The notes under the pieces were generated by a model. That model had not been told where the DNA came from. It worked only from the letters and a program-made list of their open reading frames with translations, and made no database searches. Source: Sphingobacterium zeae (GTDB lineage: Bacteria > Bacteroidota > Bacteroidia > Sphingobacteriales > Sphingobacteriaceae). Taken from it: a stretch of 64,000 nucleotides of DNA. A program made the position numbers and the translations under genes. The stretch covers positions 5,332,001-5,396,000 of the forward strand of contig NZ_JAUTBA010000001.1 in NCBI RefSeq assembly GCF_030818895.1, given 5' to 3'. This document shows positions 53,649-61,917 of the stretch, piece by piece (position 1 is the stretch's first letter; each line of letters opens with the position of its first letter).

Positions 53649-53678
53649 CCGATCTGCCAAACAACATGTGCAGATCGG
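53649..53678 (+). other. Hairpin between the DUF4374 and PepSY genes
   Basis: A nine-base perfect stem CCGATCTGC (53649-53657) with GCAGATCGG (53670-53678) and a 12-base loop, without a T-run. It can act as an mRNA stabiliser or processing site inside the operon. A possible early ATG (53666) lies in the loop. Confidence 0.45.
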
Positions 53679-53701
53679 ATGATAAAAAACCGTTTCGCAT
53701 T

Positions 53702-54835
53702 ATGCTCAGTAAAATTAATGCCTGGCTACACCTTTGGTTAGGAATCGCTGCGGGTATTCCAGTTATCATTTTAGGAATTACAGGCTGCGTACTTGTGTTT
53801 GAACATGACATCAAAGAATTGACTACAAACTATATACAGGTCGCAGCGCAAAAATCAGAAGAACAGCTTCCTCCATCTGCAATCTATAAATCTGTTAAAG
53901 CGACTCTTCCTGACTATGAAATTGCGAGTTCCTGGTATTATGGACTTGATAAATCAATTAAAGTAAGCCTAGATCACTCTGACAGTCTGGTCTATGTAAA
54001 CCCTTATACAGCCGAAATTCTGGCAATAGTCAACCATGAGGATTTTTTCCATTTCATGGATGAGGGGCATCGTCATCTTTGGATGCCCGAAAAAATAGGC
54101 AGGCAAGTCGTTGGCTGGAGCACTTTAATCTTTTTCATACTACTGCTCACCGGCCTAGCATTATGGTGGCCAAAGAAATGGAACCGTAGATCCAGAGAAC
54201 AGAGCTTAACCATCAAATGGAAAGCAAAATTCAAACGTATCAATTATGACCTCCACAACGTATTAGGTTTCTATGCACTAACAATCGCATTTGTCATGTG
54301 CTTTACAGGGCTCATTATGAGTTTTCCTTGGATTCGAAGTTCTGTAGTCTGGATGACGGGAGGCTATCCCAATAAACCAAAAACGGAAAAAAATAATAAA
54401 ACTGAGCTTCCGGATCAGCCGCTAAATGACGCGCTAGATGTCGCAGATCAAATTTGGTATAAGGTACGCCATGAGTATGCAAAGTATAACAAAGAGGCCG
54501 TTATTGTGCATTATCCTGAACATGACGAGAAAACAGTATCGGCATGTACCGATATGGAAGGCGGCACCTGGCGAGATCTCAATTTCGATCGAAATACACT
54601 TGAACTTACAGGCCGGAAACAAGGACCCATTGATGAGGCCAATGCCGCAGAATGGTTGATGCGATCCAACTATGCGCTTCACACCGGTTTTATCGGTGGA
54701 ATGACAACCAAAATCATCTACTTTGTTGCCTCACTTGTATGCGCAACTTTACCTATCACAGGATTTTACATCTGGTGGGGAAAGAAAAGAAAAGCAACAA
54801 AAAAAACGAAACACACTCCATTAGCAACACCCTAA
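53702..54835 (+). CDS. PepSY-associated inner membrane protein (XusC-like)
   Basis: A PepSY-TM protein of 377 residues from ATG 53702 (MLSKINAWLHLWLGIAAGIP); an ATG twelve codons earlier lies inside a hairpin loop and is less likely. Four membrane segments are seen at the start, at about 145-165 (IFFILLLTGLALWW), about 190-215 (LGFYALTIAFVMCFTGLIMSF) and near the end (ITGFYIWWGKKRK). The family includes siderophore reductases and the inner-membrane part of xus-type systems, so release of iron from the imported siderophore is likely. Confidence 0.82.
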   Translation: MLSKINAWLHLWLGIAAGIPVIILGITGCVLVFEHDIKELTTNYIQVAAQKSEEQLPPSAIYKSVKATLPDYEIASSWYYGLDKSIKVSLDHSDSLVYVNPYTAEILAIVNHEDFFHFMDEGHRHLWMPEKIGRQVVGWSTLIFFILLLTGLALWWPKKWNRRSREQSLTIKWKAKFKRINYDLHNVLGFYALTIAFVMCFTGLIMSFPWIRSSVVWMTGGYPNKPKTEKNNKTELPDQPLNDALDVADQIWYKVRHEYAKYNKEAVIVHYPEHDEKTVSACTDMEGGTWRDLNFDRNTLELTGRKQGPIDEANAAEWLMRSNYALHTGFIGGMTTKIIYFVASLVCATLPITGFYIWWGKKRKATKKTKHTPLATP

Positions 54836-54863
54836 ATTTTAGCAATACTGTAACTATACCATT

Positions 54864-57305
54864 ATGCGCTACTTTAATCGTCATATCTTTAGTCTACTAT
54901 TAATTTGTTCAGTATCCAGTAGCTTTGCCCAAAAAAACAGCCACGTCAAAGGTCAAATTATCGGTGAAGATAAGCAGGCAATTCCGTATGTGAATATCAG
55001 CCTTCATCATGTAAAAGACAGCACATTGATAAAAACTATCGTCGCAGATAGTACCGGGCATTTTATTTTTGGTGACACAAAGGCAGGCCGTTATTATATA
55101 AAAGTAAAAAGCGTCACACACCAGGAAACCTTTAGTCCACATTTCAGTTTGGACGAACAACTCGGTGGATACGACCTTGGTCAGATTGTACTGCTAACAA
55201 ATAATGAATACTTAGCCGAGGTGCTTGTCGTACGAAAAAAGCAATTTATTGAACAGCAAAAGGATAAACTAGTATTTAATATCGAAAACTCCATGCTTGC
55301 GGAAGGAAATAACGGGCTTGAATTACTCAACAAGCTACCGGGTGTAGTAGCAGATGATAACGGAACATTATTTATTAAAGGGAAATCAGGCGCAACGGTA
55401 ATGATCAATGGAAAACTGACTTATCTTTCTGGTGACCAATTGGCCAATCTATTGCGTAGCACATCTTCCATTGATATCAGCAAAATTGAAGTCATGACCA
55501 ATCCCAGTGCCAAAGAAGATGCGGCCGGGTCGGCCGGAATCATCAATATTGTTTTGAAAAAAGGAATAAGAGAAGGATGGAATGGTTCCATTTCCCTCAA
55601 TGCTGGTGCAGGCCGAGGACCGCATTTTGGCGGAGGTATTAATCTTAATTACCGCACTGAAAAACTAAATGTATTTGGAATCTATAATCAGTATCATCAG
55701 AACCTCGAGTACTTTAATTCCCTCACCCGCTACTTCTATACAGATCAAGGCACCCGCCCCGAATCTTATACACAACAGGAAAATAAGATACAGCCCAAAC
55801 TTCGATCTAATAACTTTAGAGCTGGTATAGATTACAACATAGATTCCCGACAAACAATTGGAGTGCTTATTAATGGCGGATTCGGCAAATACCCGAAGTA
55901 TGAACCCACGACAAATAACTTCAGTACCGTTGACGATAATCGATTAATATGGTCTTCATCTACAATAACGGAAGGAAAAGAGCGCTGGCGGGATATGCTT
56001 TATAATTTCAACTACGGCATTAAGTTTAATGAGAAAGGTCACGAATTAAAAATCGATCTTGATCTTGTAGATCATTATTCCAAAATGGATCAACAACTGA
56101 ACACAAATTATATAAAAGCAGATGGCACTCCGCTCGATCGGCCAACGTCACGTCGAGGCGACATCCCCTCAGACAATAAAGTATATGTTGCCAAACTAGA
56201 TTACATACGCCCGCTGGCCAAAGCGTATCGACTGGAGGTAGGCTGGAAAGCCAGTCACGTCCGCACAGAAAATGACCTACATTACGATACCTTACAAAAT
56301 GATCAATATGTCTCTGACCTGACAACAAGCAATCATTACATTTACCAAGAAACCATACAGGCAGGCTATATTAATCTTTCCAAAAGTTGGAAAAAAATTT
56401 CGGCTCAGGTTGGTTTGAGAGGAGAACATACACATACATCAGGCCATCAAATCACGCTGAATGAACACTTTGAAAAATCCTATTTCAAGCTATTTCCATC
56501 AGCTTTTCTAACTTACGCTGTCGATGAAAAAAACAAACTACAGACAAGTTATAGTTATCGTGTTCAGAGACCCTCTTTTTGGGATCTCAATCCATTTCGT
56601 GTATACACCGATCCGTTTTCCTATACGGAGGGCAATGCCCGTCTGAACCCGGCATTTGAACATGCATTCGAGCTGGGCTATACTTTTTCCAATAAATATA
56701 TTTTCACACTGAATTATGCTTCACGAACCGACGTTGTCAATGATATTCTAGGAAGGGATTTATCCAATCCGTATATAACTTACGAACGGCCAGAGAATAT
56801 CGGCTCATTCAAAAACTTTGGAGTTTCTTTGATCGCTCCGACCCAATTGACAAGCTGGTGGTCAGCAACCCATTTCACAAACTACTATCGCAATGAATAT
56901 AAAATTCCACAGGACGGCATACTGATTAGCCGCAAAGGCAATACGCTGACCCTGAATAGCCAGAATACAATCAAACTACCGAACGAATGGTCCTTAGAAG
57001 TGGGCGGGAGCTACACCTCCGGATTGACGACAGGGTTAAGCCAGATCAAGAGCTATGGCCAGTTATACTGCGGAATTCAAAAGAATATTCTCAATAAAAA
57101 AGCATCTGTTAAACTGGTGGTAAATGATATTTTTAGAACGAACAGTCGCCGATACGAAACGGTTTCTTCAACAATTCGGCTTGTCGGGAGGTCAAATCCC
57201 GACAGTAGGACAGCCATTCTATCTTTAAATTATCGCTTTGGAGGAACTGGAATTTTGAACAGTCAACGCTCAACAAGCTCTGAAGAAATCAAAAGTCGAC
57301 TCTAA
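54864..57305 (+). CDS. TonB-dependent receptor-like outer membrane beta-barrel protein
   Basis: An 813-residue outer membrane protein. A signal peptide (FSLLLICSVSSSFAQ) is followed by a carboxypeptidase-regulatory-like domain (about 25-115: VKGQIIGEDKQAIPYVNISL), a plug-like domain (about 140-235: LNKLPGVVADDNGTLFIKG, DISKIEVMTNPSAKEDAAG) and a barrel of the type found in Bacteroidota OMP families without a classic TonB box. It starts 28 bp after the PepSY gene and ends the iron locus, so it is probably co-regulated as a second receptor. Confidence 0.82.
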   Translation: MRYFNRHIFSLLLICSVSSSFAQKNSHVKGQIIGEDKQAIPYVNISLHHVKDSTLIKTIVADSTGHFIFGDTKAGRYYIKVKSVTHQETFSPHFSLDEQLGGYDLGQIVLLTNNEYLAEVLVVRKKQFIEQQKDKLVFNIENSMLAEGNNGLELLNKLPGVVADDNGTLFIKGKSGATVMINGKLTYLSGDQLANLLRSTSSIDISKIEVMTNPSAKEDAAGSAGIINIVLKKGIREGWNGSISLNAGAGRGPHFGGGINLNYRTEKLNVFGIYNQYHQNLEYFNSLTRYFYTDQGTRPESYTQQENKIQPKLRSNNFRAGIDYNIDSRQTIGVLINGGFGKYPKYEPTTNNFSTVDDNRLIWSSSTITEGKERWRDMLYNFNYGIKFNEKGHELKIDLDLVDHYSKMDQQLNTNYIKADGTPLDRPTSRRGDIPSDNKVYVAKLDYIRPLAKAYRLEVGWKASHVRTENDLHYDTLQNDQYVSDLTTSNHYIYQETIQAGYINLSKSWKKISAQVGLRGEHTHTSGHQITLNEHFEKSYFKLFPSAFLTYAVDEKNKLQTSYSYRVQRPSFWDLNPFRVYTDPFSYTEGNARLNPAFEHAFELGYTFSNKYIFTLNYASRTDVVNDILGRDLSNPYITYERPENIGSFKNFGVSLIAPTQLTSWWSATHFTNYYRNEYKIPQDGILISRKGNTLTLNSQNTIKLPNEWSLEVGGSYTSGLTTGLSQIKSYGQLYCGIQKNILNKKASVKLVVNDIFRTNSRRYETVSSTIRLVGRSNPDSRTAILSLNYRFGGTGILNSQRSTSSEEIKSRL

Positions 57306-57370
57306 ACTCGTGACAGTTCGCTAACTTTATAGTAACACCAATTTTGTACATTTGTAAAAAATTATCGAAG

Positions 57371-58366
57371 ATGTCGGTCAAGATTGGTGAAAATATTGAT
57401 TTGGGAGAATTCCCGTTGCTATTAGCTCCTATGGAGGATGTAAGTGATCCTCCGTTTCGTTACGTATGCAAACAAAATGGTGTTGATTTAATGTATACTG
57501 AATTTATTTCTTCCGAAGGACTAATCCGTGATGCTGCCAAATCTGTTCAAAAGCTAGATATTTTTGAATATGAACGACCGATTGGTATCCAGATCTTCGG
57601 CGGTGATATCGAAAGTATGCGTCAATCGGCTGAAATCTGCGCAAAAGCAGGGCCTAATTTAATTGACATCAATTATGGTTGTCCTGTTAAAAAAGTGGTC
57701 TGTAAAGGTGCTGGCTCATCCCTCTTACAGGATATTGATAAAATGGTTGCCATGACCAAAGCTGTTGTTGAAGCTACTGATTTACCGGTAACGGTGAAAA
57801 CACGCCTTGGATGGGATGACAACACAAAAAATGTGTATGAGGTAGCTGAAAGATTACAAGATGTAGGCATCAAAGCACTGGCTATTCATGGACGTACGCG
57901 TGCACAATTGTACAAAGGACAAGCAGACTGGTCCATGATTCGCGATATCAAACGCAATCCGCGGATCAAGATCCCAATTTTTGGTAATGGCGATGTTGAT
58001 TCTGTCGAAAAAGCTGCGGCTTGGCGCCAGGAGTTTGAGGTGGACGGCATCATGATTGGGCGCGCTGCCATTGGCTATCCTTGGATTTTTAGAGAAATTA
58101 AGCATTTTTTCAATACAGGTGAGCGTTTAGAAGGACCTACTATTGCCGAACGTGTCGAAGTCTGCAGAACCCATTTGATCAAATCCATCGAATGGAAAGG
58201 TGATAAGCTAGGCATTTTTGAAATGCGTAGACATTATGCTAATTACTTCAAAGGAATTCCTAATTTTAAAGAGTATCGAATGAAATTAGTCAGTTTGCAG
58301 AGCCAGGCTGAAATTTTAGAGGTACTGCATGAGATTGAAAATTCCTTCATTCCCGAAGGAGTCTAA
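57371..58366 (+). CDS. dusB: tRNA-dihydrouridine synthase
   Basis: An FMN enzyme reducing uridines in the tRNA D-loop. The protein is 331 residues from ATG 57371 (MSVKIGENIDLGEFPLLLAPMEDVSDPPFR). The catalytic cysteine lies in NYGCPVKKVVCKGAGSSLL, followed by VKTRLGWDD, the AIHGRTRAQLYKG segment and DGIMIGRAAIGYPWIF. A -7-like TACATTTG is at 57347-57354. A bidirectional terminator follows. Assignment to DusB rather than another Dus type is by general similarity. Confidence 0.93.
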   Translation: MSVKIGENIDLGEFPLLLAPMEDVSDPPFRYVCKQNGVDLMYTEFISSEGLIRDAAKSVQKLDIFEYERPIGIQIFGGDIESMRQSAEICAKAGPNLIDINYGCPVKKVVCKGAGSSLLQDIDKMVAMTKAVVEATDLPVTVKTRLGWDDNTKNVYEVAERLQDVGIKALAIHGRTRAQLYKGQADWSMIRDIKRNPRIKIPIFGNGDVDSVEKAAAWRQEFEVDGIMIGRAAIGYPWIFREIKHFFNTGERLEGPTIAERVEVCRTHLIKSIEWKGDKLGIFEMRRHYANYFKGIPNFKEYRMKLVSLQSQAEILEVLHEIENSFIPEGV

Positions 58367-58371
58367 AAAAG

Positions 58372-58407
58372 AAACAAGGCAATAATGATACAACTATTGC
58401 CTTGTTT
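58372..58407. terminator. Bidirectional terminator between dusB and the flippase gene
   Basis: A 13-base perfect stem (AAACAAGGCAATA with TATTGCCTTGTTT) with a ten-base loop, between two convergent genes. Confidence 0.85.
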
Positions 58408-58426
58408 GTAAAATATGTAAATAAGA

Positions 58427-59929
58427 CTATTTTCTTCGTAACAACTCCATCAACCTATTCTTTTCAAGCATAAAAGTGACACCTAATAATAACAATAGCA
58501 TCCCATTGCCTATCCAGATGTTATTATGAAAAACTTGAAAGCTCATCCAGGAAATCAGAAGCCCTACCCCAAGATAAATGGCAATTTTTATCAATTTATA
58601 AGGTATAGGATAATACATTTGACCCCAGTGGAGTGAAAATCCAATCATCACCAAGTACACCACTGTCGTAGACAAAACAGCCCCAACATAGGAATACACC
58701 GGAATCAGCCAAACATTCAGCATAATGGTTAATAAAGCTCCTATTCCTGAAATATAAAGTGCATATCGTGTCTGGTCTGTCAACTTGTACCAAATTGACA
58801 GGTTCATATATATCCCTAGCAGGACATAGTTAAACAGTAGAATCGGCACAATTTTGAGTCCGGTCCAGTAAACAGCAACCTCCGATTCATTTCCCTTAAT
58901 GAAGTATTTAAGCCAATCGAGATTGACTGTTAGTCCAACCATTGCAATGACCATCAAAATAACAAAATACTCCATGATGAGTGCATAGGTTTTCGATGCA
59001 TTCTGATTTTTCGAATACGAAAAGAAAAATGGTTCTGCCCCTAGCCTAAAAGCCGTAACAAATAAGCTTAGAAATACGGCCAATTTAGCAACCGCACCAT
59101 ATATACCTAATTCGTCTTTCCCAGTCTCTCCTGGCAACAATTTCAGAAAGAACATTTTGTCTAGATTCTCATTAATAATAAATGAAATATTAGCGACTAA
59201 AATTGGGAAGCTATACGTTAACATTTCACGCAGTAACTTTCGATCTAGACTAAATCGGAAAGTTAGTAATTCAGGCAGAAGTAGAATTAATGTAACAACG
59301 CTGGCGAAAAGATTGGAAATAAAGACATAGCCAATCCACCCTTCTTTAAACCATGTTCCGGCAAAATCAGCCCAAAAGCTATACTGATGAACCCAATCAG
59401 GTAAGAAATAAATGAAGAACAGGTTTGAAATCACCGTAACTCCAATATTAACAAATTTCAGGGCGCTATATTTATAGGGCCTTCCCTCAGCGCGAAGTTT
59501 TGTAAATGGGATGACAGCAAGCGCATCAGCAACAAGAATAAAAGCGAAATATTTAATATATCGCTCATACAGATCAACATCACCACCATCTGCAAACCAC
59601 GCTGCAATGGGCCGCGTAAATACAAAGACAGATAATAATAGAATAAGCGAAGTGACTAAAGTAATAAAGAAACTATTATTGTAAACTTTGGATCTATCTT
59701 GCGTTTCGACTTTTTGCAAATAGCGAAAATATGTCGTTTCCATACCAAATGCAAGCACAGCATTTAACATAGACATCCAGGCATAAAAGTTAGAATAGAT
59801 ACCGTAGACTGCGGCATCTTTAAATTTTCGCAGATAAAGCGGAGTCATCAAAAATCCTATCATTCTTGAAACGATAGTCGTTATACCATAGATGAAGGTA
59901 TCGCTGAGAAATTTTTTGATCGTAGACAC
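58427..59929 (-). CDS. Polysaccharide/oligosaccharide flippase (Wzx-like, MOP superfamily)
   Basis: A 500-residue polytopic inner-membrane protein with about 14 hydrophobic segments. It starts MSTIKKFLSDTFIYGITTIVSRMIGFLMTPLYLRKF, which is typical of polysaccharide-export flippases. It would move lipid-linked sugar units across the membrane. No sugar-transferase genes are nearby, so the substrate is unknown. It lies 5 bp after the acylphosphatase gene, which suggests they are transcribed together. Confidence 0.83.
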   Translation of the reverse strand: MSTIKKFLSDTFIYGITTIVSRMIGFLMTPLYLRKFKDAAVYGIYSNFYAWMSMLNAVLAFGMETTYFRYLQKVETQDRSKVYNNSFFITLVTSLILLLSVFVFTRPIAAWFADGGDVDLYERYIKYFAFILVADALAVIPFTKLRAEGRPYKYSALKFVNIGVTVISNLFFIYFLPDWVHQYSFWADFAGTWFKEGWIGYVFISNLFASVVTLILLLPELLTFRFSLDRKLLREMLTYSFPILVANISFIINENLDKMFFLKLLPGETGKDELGIYGAVAKLAVFLSLFVTAFRLGAEPFFFSYSKNQNASKTYALIMEYFVILMVIAMVGLTVNLDWLKYFIKGNESEVAVYWTGLKIVPILLFNYVLLGIYMNLSIWYKLTDQTRYALYISGIGALLTIMLNVWLIPVYSYVGAVLSTTVVYLVMIGFSLHWGQMYYPIPYKLIKIAIYLGVGLLISWMSFQVFHNNIWIGNGMLLLLLGVTFMLEKNRLMELLRRK

Positions 59930-59934
59930 TTGGC

Positions 59935-60216
59935 TTAGGATTGAACTCTTTTAACTACTTCAAAATTGGAAAAGCCTTTCACTTCGCCTTCCTCTATTTC
60001 TACACTTTCCACAACCGCACCCTCTGGACCTTCCTTGCAGAACTCCAAAAGTGAATCAAGAGAAAATTCGTCACCCTCAGCCTCAATATAGACAGAACCG
60101 TCTTTTAAATTGACCACAAAGCCCTTCACACCAACTTGATCAGCAACTGCCTTAGTTGTTAATCGAAAAAAGACTCGTTGTACTTTACCTCTTATTGAAA
60201 TATTCAAATGTTTCAT
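59935..60216 (-). CDS. acyP: Acylphosphatase
   Basis: A 93-residue enzyme hydrolysing acyl phosphates, starting MKHLNISIRGKVQRVFFR at ATG 60214-60216; a longer frame to 60255 is not needed. The catalytic R18 (FFR) and N36 (VVNLKDGSV) are both present. The usual GxVQGVxFR motif reads GKVQRVFFR, with Arg for the middle Gly. It lies just before the flippase gene. Confidence 0.92.
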   Translation of the reverse strand: MKHLNISIRGKVQRVFFRLTTKAVADQVGVKGFVVNLKDGSVYIEAEGDEFSLDSLLEFCKEGPEGAVVESVEIEEGEVKGFSNFEVVKRVQS

Positions 60217-60334
60217 CTGTAACTTATTTTTTCTTCCATCTGTCAGATGGAGCAACCCATCACTATAATTTCATTCATATAGTCATGGGTTGTTCATTAA
60301 AAACAAAAGTACAGAAGTTTTGGGGAATTAAATA

Positions 60335-61510
60335 CTAGGCTAAGCGTTTTACCTTCACATCATCAGTTAAGCGCATATGTTCCATGCCTTGCAGCAATAC
60401 AACACCTGGCTTTTTACCGACCTCCAATGATCCAAATTCGTCCTGAATATTTAACGCTATAGCACCATTAATCGTAGCCCATTGGATAGTTTGTAAGAAA
60501 TCAAGATCCTCGAAGTGTGCATGTAAAACCTTTAATTCGTCCAGAATGGACAAGGTATCGTTGGAAGCTAAACTATCGGTTCCGATCACAATACGTTGTC
60601 CCGAATTTAAAAAGTTCTGTATTTTAGGTAGAGTCCCCTCAATATAAAGGTTAGCTTTCGGACATAAACACCACGTGACGTCACGACCCATACGCTCAAC
60701 AAAATCAAAATCTTTTAAAGACGTATAGGTATTATGAACCAACAACAATTTATTTGGGTAAGGCAAATAAGGCAGATAAGATTGAATTGAATTTCTTGCC
60801 TGCGCTTTTATCGTATCTGCATTTTTTCCGATACTTTTATAAAAGTCTAAGAATTCGCCCATTTTATAACGGAACAACTTATTCTCTTCCTCACTTTCCT
60901 GATTATGAATACTGATAATGTTTGTTTCCGGAACTACTTTCTTGAATTTTTTAAAAAGCACCTTAGAACAAGAATAGGGGGCATGTGGCGTGATAGACAC
61001 ATGGCCATTCCTAAACTCTTGGATCAGTGATTTCGCCTCCTTCAACTTAAAATCGGCTTCGTCTGGCTCAATTCCGATCACTTCTACAAATGTGTGATAC
61101 AAGATTTTAGAATCGTCCTTCAATTTTGAAGAATTATCCGTATTAGCGTGATCGCCGACTGCGACAATACCATTCTCGTACATCTCTCTGTCGGCTTTTG
61201 CCATCGCTTCATCTATTTTTTTCATCGAAGCCGAACGCGTTGTCATCACCTTACTCAAAAAGCTTGGAAGCCCTGTACCTTTAGCAACAATACCTTTCAT
61301 ATGCGACAATTCAATGTGGCAATGCGCATTGATAAATCCCGGAATTATAACCCCTTTGTATTTCTCGACCTGACCATTATCCATAGGTGCAAATGACGTT
61401 GGGTCAAAGATACCTTGAATTACCCCCTCCTCATCTACCGCAACAATACCATCTTTTATCGGCATCGAGCTAATCGGTAGAATATAATTAGCGCTTAAAT
61501 ATTTTAACAT
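60335..61510 (-). CDS. Amidohydrolase family protein
   Basis: A metal-dependent hydrolase of 391 residues of the cytosine/adenosine-deaminase-like class. Metal ligands are seen in NAHCHIELSH, with later residues in TPHAPYS, SIHNQESEEEN and GTDSLASND. It begins MLKYLSANYILPISSMPIKDG. The start is preceded by a good Shine-Dalgarno (GAGGAG), which is unusual here. The substrate is not clear; aminodeoxyfutalosine deamination for menaquinone or purine deamination are possible. A tiny gene ends one base upstream. Confidence 0.8.
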   Translation of the reverse strand: MLKYLSANYILPISSMPIKDGIVAVDEEGVIQGIFDPTSFAPMDNGQVEKYKGVIIPGFINAHCHIELSHMKGIVAKGTGLPSFLSKVMTTRSASMKKIDEAMAKADREMYENGIVAVGDHANTDNSSKLKDDSKILYHTFVEVIGIEPDEADFKLKEAKSLIQEFRNGHVSITPHAPYSCSKVLFKKFKKVVPETNIISIHNQESEEENKLFRYKMGEFLDFYKSIGKNADTIKAQARNSIQSYLPYLPYPNKLLLVHNTYTSLKDFDFVERMGRDVTWCLCPKANLYIEGTLPKIQNFLNSGQRIVIGTDSLASNDTLSILDELKVLHAHFEDLDFLQTIQWATINGAIALNIQDEFGSLEVGKKPGVVLLQGMEHMRLTDDVKVKRLA

Positions 61511-61511
61511 T

Positions 61512-61712
61512 TTATCTCCTCACTATCAATTTAGTAACTAAAATTTTTAGACTTGTATGAATACATACCATTAGTAGAAAAATCCATGCCAAGGTACCTA
61601 AAAAGAACAATATATACCAAAAACAACAATTTACATAAAATTTTAACCAAAAAGAAATAATAAAACAACCTTCCTTGTTTAATTTGTCATAAAATACTTC
61701 TTTATATCGCAT
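61512..61712 (-). CDS. Possible small membrane protein
   Basis: A 66-residue frame from ATG 61710-61712, with one or two hydrophobic segments (FIISFWLKFYVNCCFWYILFFLG, LAWIFLLMVC). Its TAA stop ends one base before the amidohydrolase ATG, and it holds that gene's Shine-Dalgarno. Tight spacing supports it; it could also be a chance frame in AT-rich DNA. A longer frame to 61799 would run through the riboswitch on the other strand and was rejected. Confidence 0.35.
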   Translation of the reverse strand: MRYKEVFYDKLNKEGCFIISFWLKFYVNCCFWYILFFLGTLAWIFLLMVCIHTSLKILVTKLIVRR

Positions 61713-61744
61713 TTCAATTTTTAATCTATATATTCGCAGCATCA

Positions 61745-61850
61745 AATAGGGGTGCCTTGTTTTGTCAGGAACACAAATACAGGCTGAGATTATACCCAAC
61801 AGATTAAATTCTGTACACCTGATCCAGATAATGCTGGCGTAGGGAGAGGT
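61745..61850 (+). ncRNA. TPP riboswitch (THI element)
   Basis: The conserved THI-box elements are in order: GGGGTGCC (61749-61756), GGCTGAGATTATACCC, and ACACCTGATCCAGATAATG with CTGGCGTAGGGAGA. A possible -7 element TATATTCG lies at 61729-61736. Between the aptamer and the start codon is a hairpin (TCATAG with CTATGA, near 61867-61888) followed by a T-rich stretch, a possible terminator. It should repress the receptor below when thiamine diphosphate is abundant. Confidence 0.93.
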
Positions 61851-61917
61851 TAGTTAAATAGTGCGGTCATAGTAACCCCTTGCTATGATTTGTTTAACTC
61901 AAACAAAATACATTACC

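Noticed and set aside
61713..61799. Longer form of the small minus-strand frame near the amidohydrolase
   Set aside because: It would be encoded opposite the TPP riboswitch aptamer, whose sequence is constrained by the RNA.
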